Positions 9,313 to 18,115 of a DNA stretch of 64,000 nt are shown here, in pieces. How positions within the stretch are numbered: position 1 is the first letter of the stretch; every line of letters begins with the position of its first letter. This DNA comes from Pediococcus stilesii. GTDB lineage: Bacteria; Bacillota; Bacilli; Lactobacillales; Lactobacillaceae. The translations under genes and the position numbers were made by a program. The stretch covers positions 1-64,000 of the forward strand of contig NZ_JQBX01000003.1 in NCBI RefSeq assembly GCF_001437075.1, read 5' to 3'. The notes under the pieces were generated by a model, which searched no databases, was not told where the DNA came from, and saw nothing but the letters and a program-made list of their open reading frames with translations.

Positions 9313-9981
9313 TTAGTATGCTCCATTCGGCCTAAAAATAATCGTTACCGTTCTAAACAAAATACCAATATCATAAAAAATGTTACTATTTTCAATATAA
9401 TTCAAGTCCAGTTCAACCATGCCTTCGAAATCCACGTCGTTCCGCCCGCTGACTTGCCATAGACCAGTACAACCCGGTTTCACAATCAAACGCTGTTTGT
9501 CATAATCTGAATAATCCGCTACTTCACGTTCTAACGGTGGGCGTGGCCCGACTAGTGCCATGTCTCCAATTAAAACGTTTAACAGCTGCGGAAGTTCATC
9601 CAAGCTATGTTTTCTAATAAATTTACCCACTCTTGTAATCCGTGGATCTTCTTTCATCTTAAACATTGCACCATCAACTTCATTATCTTTTAATAACTTT
9701 TCAAGTTTTTTATCTGCATCAACGATCATTGATCGGAATTTGAACATTTTAAAAGGCCGCTGACCTTTTCCCAATCTCGTCTGTGAATAAAAGATCGGTC
9801 CCCTAGGATCTTCGGCCTTAATGGCTAAACTTACAATAAAAAAAACTGGGGACAATATGATTAAACCAAGACCACTTGTAATAATGTCTACAAAACGCTT
9901 AATAAATCGGTAAACATACCGCTGATTTTGATATTTCTCATCAACTATAACTTTTTTGTTTTCAACCATCTTACTCTCCAT
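9313..9981 (-). CDS. Undecaprenyl-phosphate sugar phosphotransferase (priming transferase)
   Basis: The 222-residue short-form bacterial sugar transferase has one N-terminal membrane helix (GLGLIILSPVFFIVSLAI) followed by the catalytic domain with KMFKFRSMIVDADK, the DELPQLLNVLIGDMALVGPR block and KPGCTGLWQVSGR. It moves a sugar-1-phosphate from a UDP-sugar to undecaprenyl phosphate, starting each repeat unit. The ATG at 9981 overlaps the stop of the phosphatase gene (TAATG), so this coupled start is preferred to an upstream TTG at 9993. Donor is probably UDP-Glc or UDP-Gal. Confidence 0.92.
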   Translation of the reverse strand: MESKMVENKKVIVDEKYQNQRYVYRFIKRFVDIITSGLGLIILSPVFFIVSLAIKAEDPRGPIFYSQTRLGKGQRPFKMFKFRSMIVDADKKLEKLLKDNEVDGAMFKMKEDPRITRVGKFIRKHSLDELPQLLNVLIGDMALVGPRPPLEREVADYSDYDKQRLIVKPGCTGLWQVSGRNDVDFEGMVELDLNYIENSNIFYDIGILFRTVTIIFRPNGAY

Positions 9982-10769
9982 TAAAATAACCAAAACCTCT
10001 TTTTCTTTCTCTTCTTCAAAGAAGATACATGCATAATGTCAGTCGTATCAATTGAGTCCCCATTCACAATTGATCGGGCATTATAATTTAAAAGTTCTGC
10101 TCGACGTTCAGTCGTCTCTTTTGTTAATTTTCTAAAGGCATCCGCCATTAAAAAGCGACGCCCTTCAAAGTTATGTGCATCAGAAGCGAAGATAAAGCCT
10201 AAGTTGGCATCAATAAACTTCTGCGTCAGGCGCTCGACATGATCGCCGAACACCCCAAGATAACTACTACTTGTCAACTGAGTTAAACAACCCATCTCAA
10301 CAAAATCGTAAAGACGATCGGGTTCTTTTTGAAATCCGTGATTACGTTCCGGGTGTGCAAGAACCGGAGTAATCCCGCGTGCAATTAATTCAAAAACAAC
10401 CGTTTCAGTATACTCCGGAATCCCACTGTGTGGCAACTCCAAAAGTAAATATTTTCCACCTTCATCCATAAATAAAATATCGTCATCATCGATGGCCTGC
10501 AATAGTTCACCCGTCAAATGGACTTCCTGCCCCGGAAAAACCGTTAATGGAATTCCAGCAGCATTAAGCTCATTTTGGAAATTAGTTGTCTTCTGGATAA
10601 CATCTTTTTTATGATTGGTGTACATTCCATCCATATGATGAGGCGTTAATAGAATATGTGTAATCCCCTGTTTAACTGCTTCACGAGCCATGTCGAGTGC
10701 CATCGGCAAATCCTTCGCACCATCATCGACCCCTGGCAGAATGTGACAATGTAAGTCAATTAAGTCCAT
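9981..10769 (-). CDS. PHP-type protein-tyrosine phosphatase (CpsB/YwqE family)
   Basis: A 262-residue PHP-domain metallophosphatase. The N-terminal LIDLHCHILPGVDDGAKD provides metal ligands; further His/Asp ligands lie in LLTPHHMDGMY, PVLAHPERN and FIFASDAHNFEGRR. Members remove phosphate from the tyrosine-rich tail of the partner kinase and so control polymer length and export. Start and stop overlap the flanking genes by one base (TAATG), as in a tightly coupled regulatory module with the kinase and the Wzz-like adaptor. Confidence 0.93.
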   Translation of the reverse strand: MDLIDLHCHILPGVDDGAKDLPMALDMAREAVKQGITHILLTPHHMDGMYTNHKKDVIQKTTNFQNELNAAGIPLTVFPGQEVHLTGELLQAIDDDDILFMDEGGKYLLLELPHSGIPEYTETVVFELIARGITPVLAHPERNHGFQKEPDRLYDFVEMGCLTQLTSSSYLGVFGDHVERLTQKFIDANLGFIFASDAHNFEGRRFLMADAFRKLTKETTERRAELLNYNARSIVNGDSIDTTDIMHVSSLKKRKKKRFWLF

Positions 10770-11512
10770 TATTTCTTATCATCCGTTCCATAATATCCGC
10801 CGTAGTAACCACCATAGTAACCCGTTGATTTTTCCGCCGAAGCGCGATTTAAGATTGCGCCAAGAATGTTGGCTTGAACGGCTTCAAGTAATTGCTTCGC
10901 ATGGCGAACGCCTGCTTTATCAGCAATCCCCTGCGGAACAACCAAGACCGTTCCGTCAGCATGTGCCGCTAAAACTTGGGCGTCCGTAACGGTATTAACT
11001 GGCGGTGCATCGATAATGACCAAATCATATGCATTCGTCAATGTTTCAAGTAAACTGACCATCTTTGTTGAGCCTAAAAGCTCCGAAGGATTCGGCGGAA
11101 TTGGTCCACTTGGCATAACGGACAAGTTGTTAACGACCGTTTCATGAATGGCCCCTTCCAGGTTTCCTGTCCCAGCCAGAAGGTTACTTAATCCAATTGC
11201 ATTACTAACTCGGAAAGTTCGGTAAACAGTTGGACGGCGCATATCGGCGTCCACGATTAAAACGCGCTTTCCTTGATCTGCCCAAGTGACAGCCACGTTA
11301 TTACTAATGGTTGACTTTCCTTCGGATGGTGCTGAAGAAGTAAACACAATCGACTTTAATTGTTTATCAACGGACGAGAACTGAATGTTAGTCCGCACCG
11401 TTCGAAATTGTTCAGCAATTGAAGACGTTGGTTCAGTAAACGTAATTAGTCCAACACCATTTTTCAAACTTTCGTTATCTAATTTTTTTTGTCGTTTTTT
11501 CTTTCCAAACAT
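10769..11512 (-). CDS. Bacterial tyrosine kinase of the exopolysaccharide system (CpsD/YwqD family)
   Basis: A 247-residue cytoplasmic BY-kinase. The Walker A motif is SSAPSEGKSTISNN, Walker A' is VLIVDADMRRPT and Walker B is LVIIDAPPV. The last 20 residues form a tyrosine cluster (three YYGG/YYG repeats ahead of TDDKK), the autophosphorylation site. It works with the adjacent membrane adaptor as split halves of a Wzc-like copolymerase, and the neighbouring PHP phosphatase reverses its phosphorylation. An AGGTGA sequence precedes the ATG. Confidence 0.95.
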   Translation of the reverse strand: MFGKKKRQKKLDNESLKNGVGLITFTEPTSSIAEQFRTVRTNIQFSSVDKQLKSIVFTSSAPSEGKSTISNNVAVTWADQGKRVLIVDADMRRPTVYRTFRVSNAIGLSNLLAGTGNLEGAIHETVVNNLSVMPSGPIPPNPSELLGSTKMVSLLETLTNAYDLVIIDAPPVNTVTDAQVLAAHADGTVLVVPQGIADKAGVRHAKQLLEAVQANILGAILNRASAEKSTGYYGGYYGGYYGTDDKK

Positions 11513-11520
11513 CAGCTCAC

Positions 11521-12303
11521 CTAAACCCTTCTGCGCATTCTTGATTCCGTATCGTCATCATCTGATGGATTAGTAATTTTAGGTGAAATTTTACGACGAA
11601 TATCTCGATCATCAATTTCACTAATAATTCCTAATCCCTTCAAGCCAAGCTCTTCCGTTAGGAACTCTTCTGACGTAACGGTCCGATCGCTAAGTTCGCG
11701 TAAGAAGGCCAATCCGATTCCTAACAATAACCCAATTACAATTCCAGCCGCGATGTTTAACTTAGTACGTGGACTAACGGGCTGATCATCGGCCGTTGCC
11801 TTTGAAACAATCGAAACGTTATTAATACTCATAATCTTGACTACTTTATTTTTAAAAGTTGTTGCCGTCTCATTGGCGATTTTAGCGGCGGTTTCTGGAT
11901 TAGTGCTCTTTGCTGTGATTGAAAAAACCTGTGAATTTTGTTGACTATTAATGGCGATCGAACTCTTTAAGTTATCGATTCCATCCCGGTAGCCCGGTTG
12001 ACCTTCCAACTTGGTGTTAACGTCCCTTAAAACTGTGGGACTGGTAATAATGTCCTTATATGTACTGATCATTTGAACGTCAGCTTGAGCTTGTTGGTAC
12101 TGCGCACCCGCCATATCAGCGGATAACTTCCGATTTACTAAGATTTGAGTTGTTGCGCTATACTTTGGAGTCATAACGAAAAATGTCATTAACGCTGCAA
12201 GCAAGGTGATAATAAAAGTACTGGCAAAAATTAGACCCATATGTTTACGAAGTATCGCCAAGATTTGACCAATACTAATTTGTTGTGTTTCTGCTGATTC
12301 CAT
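11521..12303 (-). CDS. Wzz/CpsC-type chain-length determinant and kinase adaptor
   Basis: The 260-residue membrane protein has one N-terminal helix (GLIFASTFIITLLAALMTFF), an extracellular domain containing YSATTQILVNRK and the Pro-rich KATADDQPVSPRTKLN, and a second helix (IAAGIVIGLLLGIGLAFL). The cytoplasmic tail follows. This is the usual two-helix Wzz layout; the tail activates the BY-kinase encoded next. The ATG at 12303 has GGAGG 5 nt upstream. An alternative TTG four codons earlier lies at the ribosome binding site and is disfavoured. Confidence 0.92.
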   Translation of the reverse strand: MESAETQQISIGQILAILRKHMGLIFASTFIITLLAALMTFFVMTPKYSATTQILVNRKLSADMAGAQYQQAQADVQMISTYKDIITSPTVLRDVNTKLEGQPGYRDGIDNLKSSIAINSQQNSQVFSITAKSTNPETAAKIANETATTFKNKVVKIMSINNVSIVSKATADDQPVSPRTKLNIAAGIVIGLLLGIGLAFLRELSDRTVTSEEFLTEELGLKGLGIISEIDDRDIRRKISPKITNPSDDDDTESRMRRRV

Positions 12304-12318
12304 GAAATCCTCCAAGAA

Positions 12319-13455
12319 TTAATTTAGATAATCTAACATATTTGATGAGATTGTTGATAAGTTGTCTTGTCCGTTAATGTAATTGCTAAACAAGAATGTC
12401 CCACTGTTCTTTTTCAAGTTCCATTCAATTCGATTACGTCCACCAGTAATTGCTTGAGCCATACTCAATGAATCACCGTCGACCGCAAATCCAGCAATGT
12501 GACCACCTGAGGTATTAAAAACCTTACCAATGGTCGAACTTGAAACATAATCACTATTAAATAGGTAACTATACAGTTGGGCGATATCTCCCGGTGAGCT
12601 AACCAACTGGTCATCCCCCATTCGATTAATCGCGTCCGTATTTAAATCCGCCGTTGCGACTTTAGTTGCTGAAACGGTATCGCCAACCTGATAATATTCC
12701 ACGGTTCGTTCTTTCATTCCAAAGGTTGTTTGTTCCAACCCTAATTGATCAATCAAATCTTGAACGACCGTCTGGTACTTACTTCCCGTGGCTTTTTCGA
12801 TGATTGCTGCCTGTAAAATCGTGTTAACCCTTGAATCTGCATAAACCCCCGCACTAGCAGGATCATAGGTTGCATTAGCATTCACCGATTTAACCAGGCT
12901 GGCCGTGCTCCCCGACGATGCCAAATCCGTCGCCGAAATTCCGCTGGCCTGATTCATCACTTCTTTAACCGTCACTGTATCTGATCCAGCAACGTTCTTA
13001 TCATACTTGGATAACTTATCATTTAATTTGACCTTACCACTGTCAATCAGGTGCATGATAATCCCACCGTTGATTGTATCTTGGACTTTTCCAATTAAAA
13101 ACTTACTTGAGCTCGTCATCGATTTTTTAGTATCGTGATTACCGTAACCACGTGAACTGACTAGTACTTTTTTTTCGGTATTTAACGCCGCGGAGCCGTT
13201 AAACTCTCCGTTATTTAAAATCGAATCTAAATTACTGCTTTTGGTAACTTTCAATGCTACCGCGTCGGCTACTTCAGTCGACGAAGAAGATGTATTTCTA
13301 GAACTACTCGAGGAATCTTTTGAAGATCCCGTATACTTTTCAATAAAGTGCGTAGCCAGTGAATCTTTATTTACCAAGGTTAAACCAAGCCCTGCCCCAG
13401 CAAAAACTGCCAAAGATCCAACCGTAACTCCTAACCATGTTAGTGTTTTTTTCAT
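12319..13455 (-). CDS. Serine-hydrolase-like (beta-lactamase fold) surface protein with a degenerate active site
   Basis: The 378-residue protein has an N-terminal membrane anchor or signal (WLGVTVGSLAVFAGAGLGL) and a Ser-rich linker, then a class C beta-lactamase/PBP4*-like domain. Aligned by eye, the usual F-x-I-G-S-x-x-K-T active-site block reads FLIGKVQDT: the nucleophilic Ser is Lys and the general-base Lys is Asp. The Y-x-N motif is YAD. Catalysis is therefore doubtful, and a binding or regulatory role is more likely. The ATG at 13455 has GGAGAG 7 nt upstream. It is the first gene of the exopolysaccharide operon, a place usually held by LytR-type regulators. Confidence 0.8.
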   Translation of the reverse strand: MKKTLTWLGVTVGSLAVFAGAGLGLTLVNKDSLATHFIEKYTGSSKDSSSSSRNTSSSSTEVADAVALKVTKSSNLDSILNNGEFNGSAALNTEKKVLVSSRGYGNHDTKKSMTSSSKFLIGKVQDTINGGIIMHLIDSGKVKLNDKLSKYDKNVAGSDTVTVKEVMNQASGISATDLASSGSTASLVKSVNANATYDPASAGVYADSRVNTILQAAIIEKATGSKYQTVVQDLIDQLGLEQTTFGMKERTVEYYQVGDTVSATKVATADLNTDAINRMGDDQLVSSPGDIAQLYSYLFNSDYVSSSTIGKVFNTSGGHIAGFAVDGDSLSMAQAITGGRNRIEWNLKKNSGTFLFSNYINGQDNLSTISSNMLDYLN

Positions 13456-13489
13456 ACAGTATCTCTCCATTTTTTATAAGTCACAATTC

Positions 13490-13518
13490 AATCTATCATT
13501 TAATGGGGTAAGTTTCAA
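13490..13518 (-). promoter_or_regulatory. Probable sigma-A promoter of the exopolysaccharide operon
   Basis: On the minus strand, -35 TTGAAA (13513-13518), a 17-bp spacer and -10 TAGATT (13490-13495) lie about 35 bp ahead of the first gene. No other promoter-sized gap exists within the operon, where most genes overlap or are a few bases apart. Confidence 0.5.
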
Positions 13519-13591
13519 CCAAATAATTCGATATCGTAGATGAAATTATTAAGTTTAGTTTAAATTGTAATTGTCTTGTAATGTTTTGAAG

Positions 13592-13638
13592 CAAAAATAA
13601 AAAAGTTAACAAATGAATTTTTATCATTTGTTAACTTT
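13592..13638 (-). terminator. Intrinsic terminator of the matrixin gene
   Basis: A perfect 15-bp stem (AAAGTTAACAAATGA and its complement, 13602-13616 with 13624-13638) and a 7-nt loop are followed on the minus strand by TTTATTTTT. The stop codon of the metalloprotease gene lies inside the first arm. Confidence 0.85.
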
Positions 13639-14341
13639 CTGAATTGGCTTCTCCATAAATCGCCTTTAAACCATTTATATCAGCCTGGCTTAAGGTGACT
13701 TGCCCGCGATCCAAAGGATACATTATCGATCGTAAACTAGTACTATGATCTAATCCGAGCGCGTGTCCAATCTCGTGGGTTGCGACCGATTGTGAAATGG
13801 ATTTGCCGTAATAAATATTCAATTTTGCTGAAGCATGATTAGCAATCCGACTAACCAACCCCCGTTGTTCCATAATTTCGGGTCCGCCAACACCAAGTTC
13901 GAGAACATTTTCTTTTCCCGCCGGCATGGCCTTTTGATAGGTCCCCAAAGTGATGTGATTTAACCAACCTTTTGTTTCACCAGGTTTTAATTGAACAATC
14001 CCAGTTGCGTTATAGGTGGCAATCGCTTGATTAAAAACTGACCGAACGGCATCCGACGTTCCATCGGCAAAACTATAATAGTAAATTTTAGATAGATTCT
14101 TATCGTTGACAATTGATTCTGACGGCGTTTTTGCTCCAACCGCCGTATCTTTATTCGAACTCGCATTTTGATTAAAGTTCCAATTTGAGTCAACAATCGA
14201 ATCTAGCCCCGTTGTTATTTGACTAATTCCATTTTGAAACGTTTGTTGGACGTTTGACGGGATTGTTATCACGTTATTTTTAACAATCCAGGTCGCGCCT
14301 AAAAAGACGACTAACCAACCAAAAATCGATTTCATCCGCAA
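13631..14341 (-). CDS. Secreted or membrane-anchored matrixin-type zinc metalloprotease
   Basis: A 236-residue protein with an N-terminal hydrophobic anchor (FGWLVVFLGATWIV), about 70 residues of Ser/Asn-rich linker, and an M10-type peptidase domain. The zinc site HEIGHALGLDH and the Met-turn SIMYPLD are both complete, so it should be active outside the membrane. No cysteine-switch propeptide is visible. The start is a TTG with AAGGGG 8 nt upstream; an ATG two codons inside is possible. It has its own terminator and sits just upstream of the exopolysaccharide operon on the same strand. The substrate is unknown. Confidence 0.85.
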   Translation of the reverse strand: MRMKSIFGWLVVFLGATWIVKNNVITIPSNVQQTFQNGISQITTGLDSIVDSNWNFNQNASSNKDTAVGAKTPSESIVNDKNLSKIYYYSFADGTSDAVRSVFNQAIATYNATGIVQLKPGETKGWLNHITLGTYQKAMPAGKENVLELGVGGPEIMEQRGLVSRIANHASAKLNIYYGKSISQSVATHEIGHALGLDHSTSLRSIMYPLDRGQVTLSQADINGLKAIYGEANSES

Positions 14342-14430
14342 GTACTTTTCCCCTTACTTTACTTAATAAGCATTATTTTAAATCCATTGTGCCAGAATCC
14401 AGCAAAAAAAGCTCAGCACTTTACCAAATA

Positions 14431-16185
14431 CTAAACTTTTTGATGTTTTCGTAATATTTCAAAAAATTGTGAACCGTACTTCTCTAGCTTGCTATCGCCA
14501 ATTCCCTTAACATCCAGCATTTCTTCCAACGTCTCAGGCATTACCGCACACATGTCGTGTAAAGTTTGGTCTGAAAAAATAACAAACGGCGGAACATTTT
14601 GCTTTTCAGCCAGATTACGTCGCAAAACGCGTAGTTCTTCAAATAGTTCATTGTTTTCGGACAACGCTTTATCGACCTTAACCGCTACTTTTCGGAAGAC
14701 CCGTTGTTTTCCCAGTAACACCTGTAGTCCGGTGGCGGTGATTTTTAAAATTGGAAATTGACCACCATCTGGTGCAATGTACCCGGAGGCCACGAGAAAG
14801 TCGATCAATTCTGTTACATCCTTTTTAGTTCGTCTTTGCATTAATCCATACGTGGATAGTTCGTCATAACGAAACTGTCTAACTCGCTGATTTTTAGATC
14901 CCGTCAGAACTAGCGCAATCATTTCTTTACCAAACCGTTCGTTCATTCGTTTGATGCAAGACAACACTTGCTGAGCCTCAATGGTAATGTCTTGCGATTC
15001 TCGCGTATCCAGACAGTTACTGCATTGACCACAATCTTCGGCGTCCTCGTTAAAATAATTTAAGATATATCGTTGCAAGCATTTCTGTGTATTACCATAC
15101 TGACTCATCGCCTGCAATTTTTGATATTCCGCAGCCATACTTGCCTCATCCCGTTCAGACTGTTCAATGTAATAGTGCTGAATCTGAACGTCTCTTAATT
15201 TGTACAGAAGGATTGCTTCACTAGGAAGGCCATCCCGTCCCGCACGTCCCGCCTCCTGGTAGTATGACTCAATACTACCAGGGATTTGATCATGAATAAC
15301 GAATCGGACATTGCTTTTATCGATTCCCATTCCAAAGGCGTTGGTCGCAATCATTACTGGAACACGATCGTATAGGAAATCGTCTTGATTTTGGCGACGT
15401 TCTTCCTTATTTAACTGTCCGTGATACATTGCAACTCGAAAATGCTTTTTGGACAGCAGACGGTATAAGCGTTCTACTTCCTTTACCGTACTGGCATAAA
15501 TAATTCCAGATTGTTCCGAATTTACTTTTAAATAATCCACTAAGAAGCGGTCACTATCCTGATCTTTAACCACTTTGAACGAAAGATTGGGACGCGCAAA
15601 TCCAGTTTGAACCTCAGAGCTAATTTTTAAACGATCCTTGATATCTTCCGCAACCCGCGGTGTTGCCGTCGCCGTCAATGCGATAATGGTCGGATTAGTC
15701 GGTAGATGCTGAATGATATCCGTTATTTTAAGGTAGCTTGGACGAAAATCGTGTCCCCATTGCGAAATACAATGAGCTTCATCAATTGCAATTAAATCAA
15801 TTGGTAACTCCGCTAGGCGATCGAAATATTCTGAATCCAATCGTTCTGGTGAAATATAAAGTAATTTGACCTCACGTCGGCGCGCTTGACCAAAACGTTC
15901 ATTTATTTCGGTGTAATCCAATGAACTGTTGATAAACGTTGCATCAATCCCATTTGCATTTAACGCATCAACCTGGTCTTTCATTAAGGATATTAGCGGT
16001 GAAACCACCAAAGTGATTCCATCTTGCATTAGAGCTGGAATTTGGTAACAAAGTGATTTTCCACCACCAGTCGGCATGATGGCTAGAACATTTTGCCGCT
16101 GTAACACGGCATTGATCGCCCGCTCTTGTCCAGGGCGAAAATCATCATATCCAAAACTCGACTTCAAAATTTCCTGTGGCCTCAT
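14431..16185 (-). CDS. recQ: ATP-dependent DNA helicase RecQ
   Basis: The 584-residue protein is a full RecQ. Motif 0/I is FRPGQERAINAV with MPTGGGKSLCYQIP, motif II is IDEAHCISQWGHDFRPSY, motif III is ALTATATPRV, and motif VI is QEAGRAGRDG. The zinc-binding Cys cluster reads KCLQRYILNYF then DCGQCSNC, followed by the winged-helix RQC region and a C-terminal HRDC domain (ending MLDVKGIGDSKLEKYG). It unwinds forked and recombination intermediates in DNA repair. It stands alone between unrelated genes. Confidence 0.97.
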   Translation of the reverse strand: MRPQEILKSSFGYDDFRPGQERAINAVLQRQNVLAIMPTGGGKSLCYQIPALMQDGITLVVSPLISLMKDQVDALNANGIDATFINSSLDYTEINERFGQARRREVKLLYISPERLDSEYFDRLAELPIDLIAIDEAHCISQWGHDFRPSYLKITDIIQHLPTNPTIIALTATATPRVAEDIKDRLKISSEVQTGFARPNLSFKVVKDQDSDRFLVDYLKVNSEQSGIIYASTVKEVERLYRLLSKKHFRVAMYHGQLNKEERRQNQDDFLYDRVPVMIATNAFGMGIDKSNVRFVIHDQIPGSIESYYQEAGRAGRDGLPSEAILLYKLRDVQIQHYYIEQSERDEASMAAEYQKLQAMSQYGNTQKCLQRYILNYFNEDAEDCGQCSNCLDTRESQDITIEAQQVLSCIKRMNERFGKEMIALVLTGSKNQRVRQFRYDELSTYGLMQRRTKKDVTELIDFLVASGYIAPDGGQFPILKITATGLQVLLGKQRVFRKVAVKVDKALSENNELFEELRVLRRNLAEKQNVPPFVIFSDQTLHDMCAVMPETLEEMLDVKGIGDSKLEKYGSQFFEILRKHQKV

Positions 16186-16257
16186 TAAATACCTCTTTCT
16201 CTTTAAAATCTCTTTTTCCAGTATAGACTATTTTAGAATGAGTTTTGACCACTTTAA

Positions 16258-16300
16258 ACAAAAAAGATTTATGTCGAAATCAAATTCGTCATAAATCTTT
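16258..16300 (-). terminator. Intrinsic terminator
   Basis: Arms around AAAGATTTATG and CATAAATCTTT with a short AT-rich loop, followed on the minus strand by a run of six T. It ends the transcript of the hypothetical gene at 16309-16707. Confidence 0.75.
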
Positions 16301-16308
16301 AGTTCTTG

Positions 16309-16707
16309 CTATTCTTCTGGTTCGCCGGATACGCGTGATAAAGTGACTGTTAGAACATTATCCGAATTAGTATCGTAGGATGCTAGCATTCCTTTAACGA
16401 TACCCTCGGAATGTCCGTGACGGCTCGTTGATTCTTCGTAATTTTGAATCCAAGTGCTGACGGCGTTAAACCCAAACTCGAAGCCTTCGAAAGTCTGCAT
16501 ATACTCCGTTGATCGTGGGTTCGTTGTTTGAATTGTCACGCTGATTACCCGTCCACCTTCAATATTCATTGTCATCTTAATCAAACCATCATCAATAACC
16601 GTCTGTTCTCCATCGGCTAGTTGTTGTGGTAAATGGTATTTTTTAATCCGCATATTTTCGTTGTAAACTCTTGAAACGTATTGATAACTACCTAAATCTA
16701 ATGACAT
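16309..16707 (-). CDS. Conserved-looking hypothetical protein
   Basis: A 132-residue soluble protein, acidic at the end (SGEPEE), with no signal or membrane segment and no family I recognise. The sequence alternates beta-type stretches (LIKMTMNIEGGRVISVTIQT) with a mid-protein region rich in aromatic residues (FEGFEFGFNAVSTWIQNYEE). The ATG at 16707 has AAGGGG 8 nt upstream; a GTG three codons earlier lies inside that site. It has its own terminator and lies between the thiamine operon and recQ, with no functional link evident. Confidence 0.75.
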   Translation of the reverse strand: MSLDLGSYQYVSRVYNENMRIKKYHLPQQLADGEQTVIDDGLIKMTMNIEGGRVISVTIQTTNPRSTEYMQTFEGFEFGFNAVSTWIQNYEESTSRHGHSEGIVKGMLASYDTNSDNVLTVTLSRVSGEPEE

Positions 16708-16771
16708 GATAAACACCCCTTATATTTAATCTGGTTTAATTATCGGTGGCATTTAGTAATTGGTCAATCAA

Positions 16772-17452
16772 TTAGGCTTGAAGATGGTACTTCCAATCTT
16801 GCTGGTAGTACGCTTGATCCCAAAAATCGTACTCAAATTCACAGCTTCTTAAAAAGCGTTCTTCAACCCGTTTGAGGTGGGCAGCGCTCGCTTCTTCGGC
16901 TAATTCGTCAATCATCGAAAACAACGTGTTTACCATGCTATCATCGACTTTTCCCTCTTCTGGTTGATAAAACTCTATCCATGGTAAAAATGGATTTGTC
17001 GGATCTGAATCGCTAATAATTTTTTTGCTAATTTCATTATATGTCCAGGGACAGGGCAGCATTGCGGCCGCAATATCAATTAGTTGTCCCGTTCTTAACG
17101 CGTTAAAAAGATGTTCATTATATAGGTAAGTTGCTGGCCGAATTTCTGCATTTTGGTGTTCCTCAAGTGCTTCATCGGCAATACCACATAAGATTTTATG
17201 CGCACCAGCTTCATCATTTAGTGTGTATCGAATTTGCTCATCAAAAAATTGCATTTGCTTTTTTGTCTTACTTTTTTCGAGTGCTCCTGCATATACCTTA
17301 ACGAACGCCTCTAAAAAACGCGTATCTTGCTCAACGTAAACCATTAATGCATCCCTCGAAACAGCTCCATCACGAATCCCTTCGACAAATGGATGATTTT
17401 CAATATCCGTTAAGATTGGCGCCGCATCTCGTTTTAATTGCTCTGAAAACAT
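16772..17452 (-). CDS. tenA: TenA family aminopyrimidine aminohydrolase (thiaminase II)
   Basis: A 226-residue all-helical TenA/PQQC-like protein. MLPCPWTYNEI holds the family's catalytic Cys, and YNEHLF and the C-terminal EFDFWDQAYYQ-like segment (EYDFWDQAYYQ) are conserved. It hydrolyses base-degraded thiamine to release HMP for salvage. It is the last gene of the riboswitch-controlled thiM-thiD-thiE-tenA operon, 15 bp after thiE, so HMP it frees is phosphorylated by ThiD. Confidence 0.93.
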   Translation of the reverse strand: MFSEQLKRDAAPILTDIENHPFVEGIRDGAVSRDALMVYVEQDTRFLEAFVKVYAGALEKSKTKKQMQFFDEQIRYTLNDEAGAHKILCGIADEALEEHQNAEIRPATYLYNEHLFNALRTGQLIDIAAAMLPCPWTYNEISKKIISDSDPTNPFLPWIEFYQPEEGKVDDSMVNTLFSMIDELAEEASAAHLKRVEERFLRSCEFEYDFWDQAYYQQDWKYHLQA

Positions 17453-17467
17453 ATCTTTTCTCCTTCG

Positions 17468-18115
17468 CTAACCAACAATTGCCTTAATTTTTTTCATCTG
17501 TTCTTCAACATCATTCATCCGCGTAAACAAACTAATTGCAGCAAAGCCTTCCACTCCGGCAGCCATTGTCTCTGGCAGGTTATCGAGGTCAATTCCTCCA
17601 ATCGCAACAACCGGATAGCGACTAAGTTCAACTAAACGTTTTAGCTCTGCGGTACCGATTGCAGCGCCCGCATCCGCCTTAGACGTCGTATCAAACACCG
17701 CACCTGTTCCGAGGTAATCAATTCCTGAAATCAAATTAGCCTTTTGAACTTGTTCCTCCGTATTACATGACAGTCCAATCATCATCGACGAATCAATTCG
17801 TTTTAAAACAGATTCAATTCCTTCGTCTTTTTGGCCGACGTGTATTCCATCTGCTTGAACCTTAATTGCCAAATCCACGTCGTCATCAATAAAAAACGGA
17901 ACATTGTACTTACGGGTAAGTTCGCGGCATTGCTGCGCTAGTTTCAATAATTCTGTCGGATTTTCAATGCTGTTATATCCCTTTTCACGGAGTTGAAACG
18001 CCGTAGCGCCATTCTTCAAAACTTCCTCGACCTTTGGTAAGAAGTCTTCCTTAGTATTCACATCCTGTGTTCCCGCCACAAAATAGATCTTCAACATATT
18101 TGGTTTAAAATTCAT
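17468..18115 (-). CDS. thiE: Thiamine-phosphate synthase
   Basis: A 215-residue TIM-barrel enzyme joining HMP-PP and thiazole phosphate to form thiamine phosphate. Visible family blocks are FQLREK, FIDDDVDLAIKVQADGIHVGQ, IGLSCNT, YLGTGAVFDTTSK and PVVAIGGID. The ATG at 18115 overlaps the thiD stop (ATGA) and follows GGAGA by 6-7 nt; a longer TTG-started reading is disfavoured. It takes its two substrates from the products of thiD and thiM directly upstream. Confidence 0.95.
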   Translation of the reverse strand: MNFKPNMLKIYFVAGTQDVNTKEDFLPKVEEVLKNGATAFQLREKGYNSIENPTELLKLAQQCRELTRKYNVPFFIDDDVDLAIKVQADGIHVGQKDEGIESVLKRIDSSMMIGLSCNTEEQVQKANLISGIDYLGTGAVFDTTSKADAGAAIGTAELKRLVELSRYPVVAIGGIDLDNLPETMAAGVEGFAAISLFTRMNDVEEQMKKIKAIVG

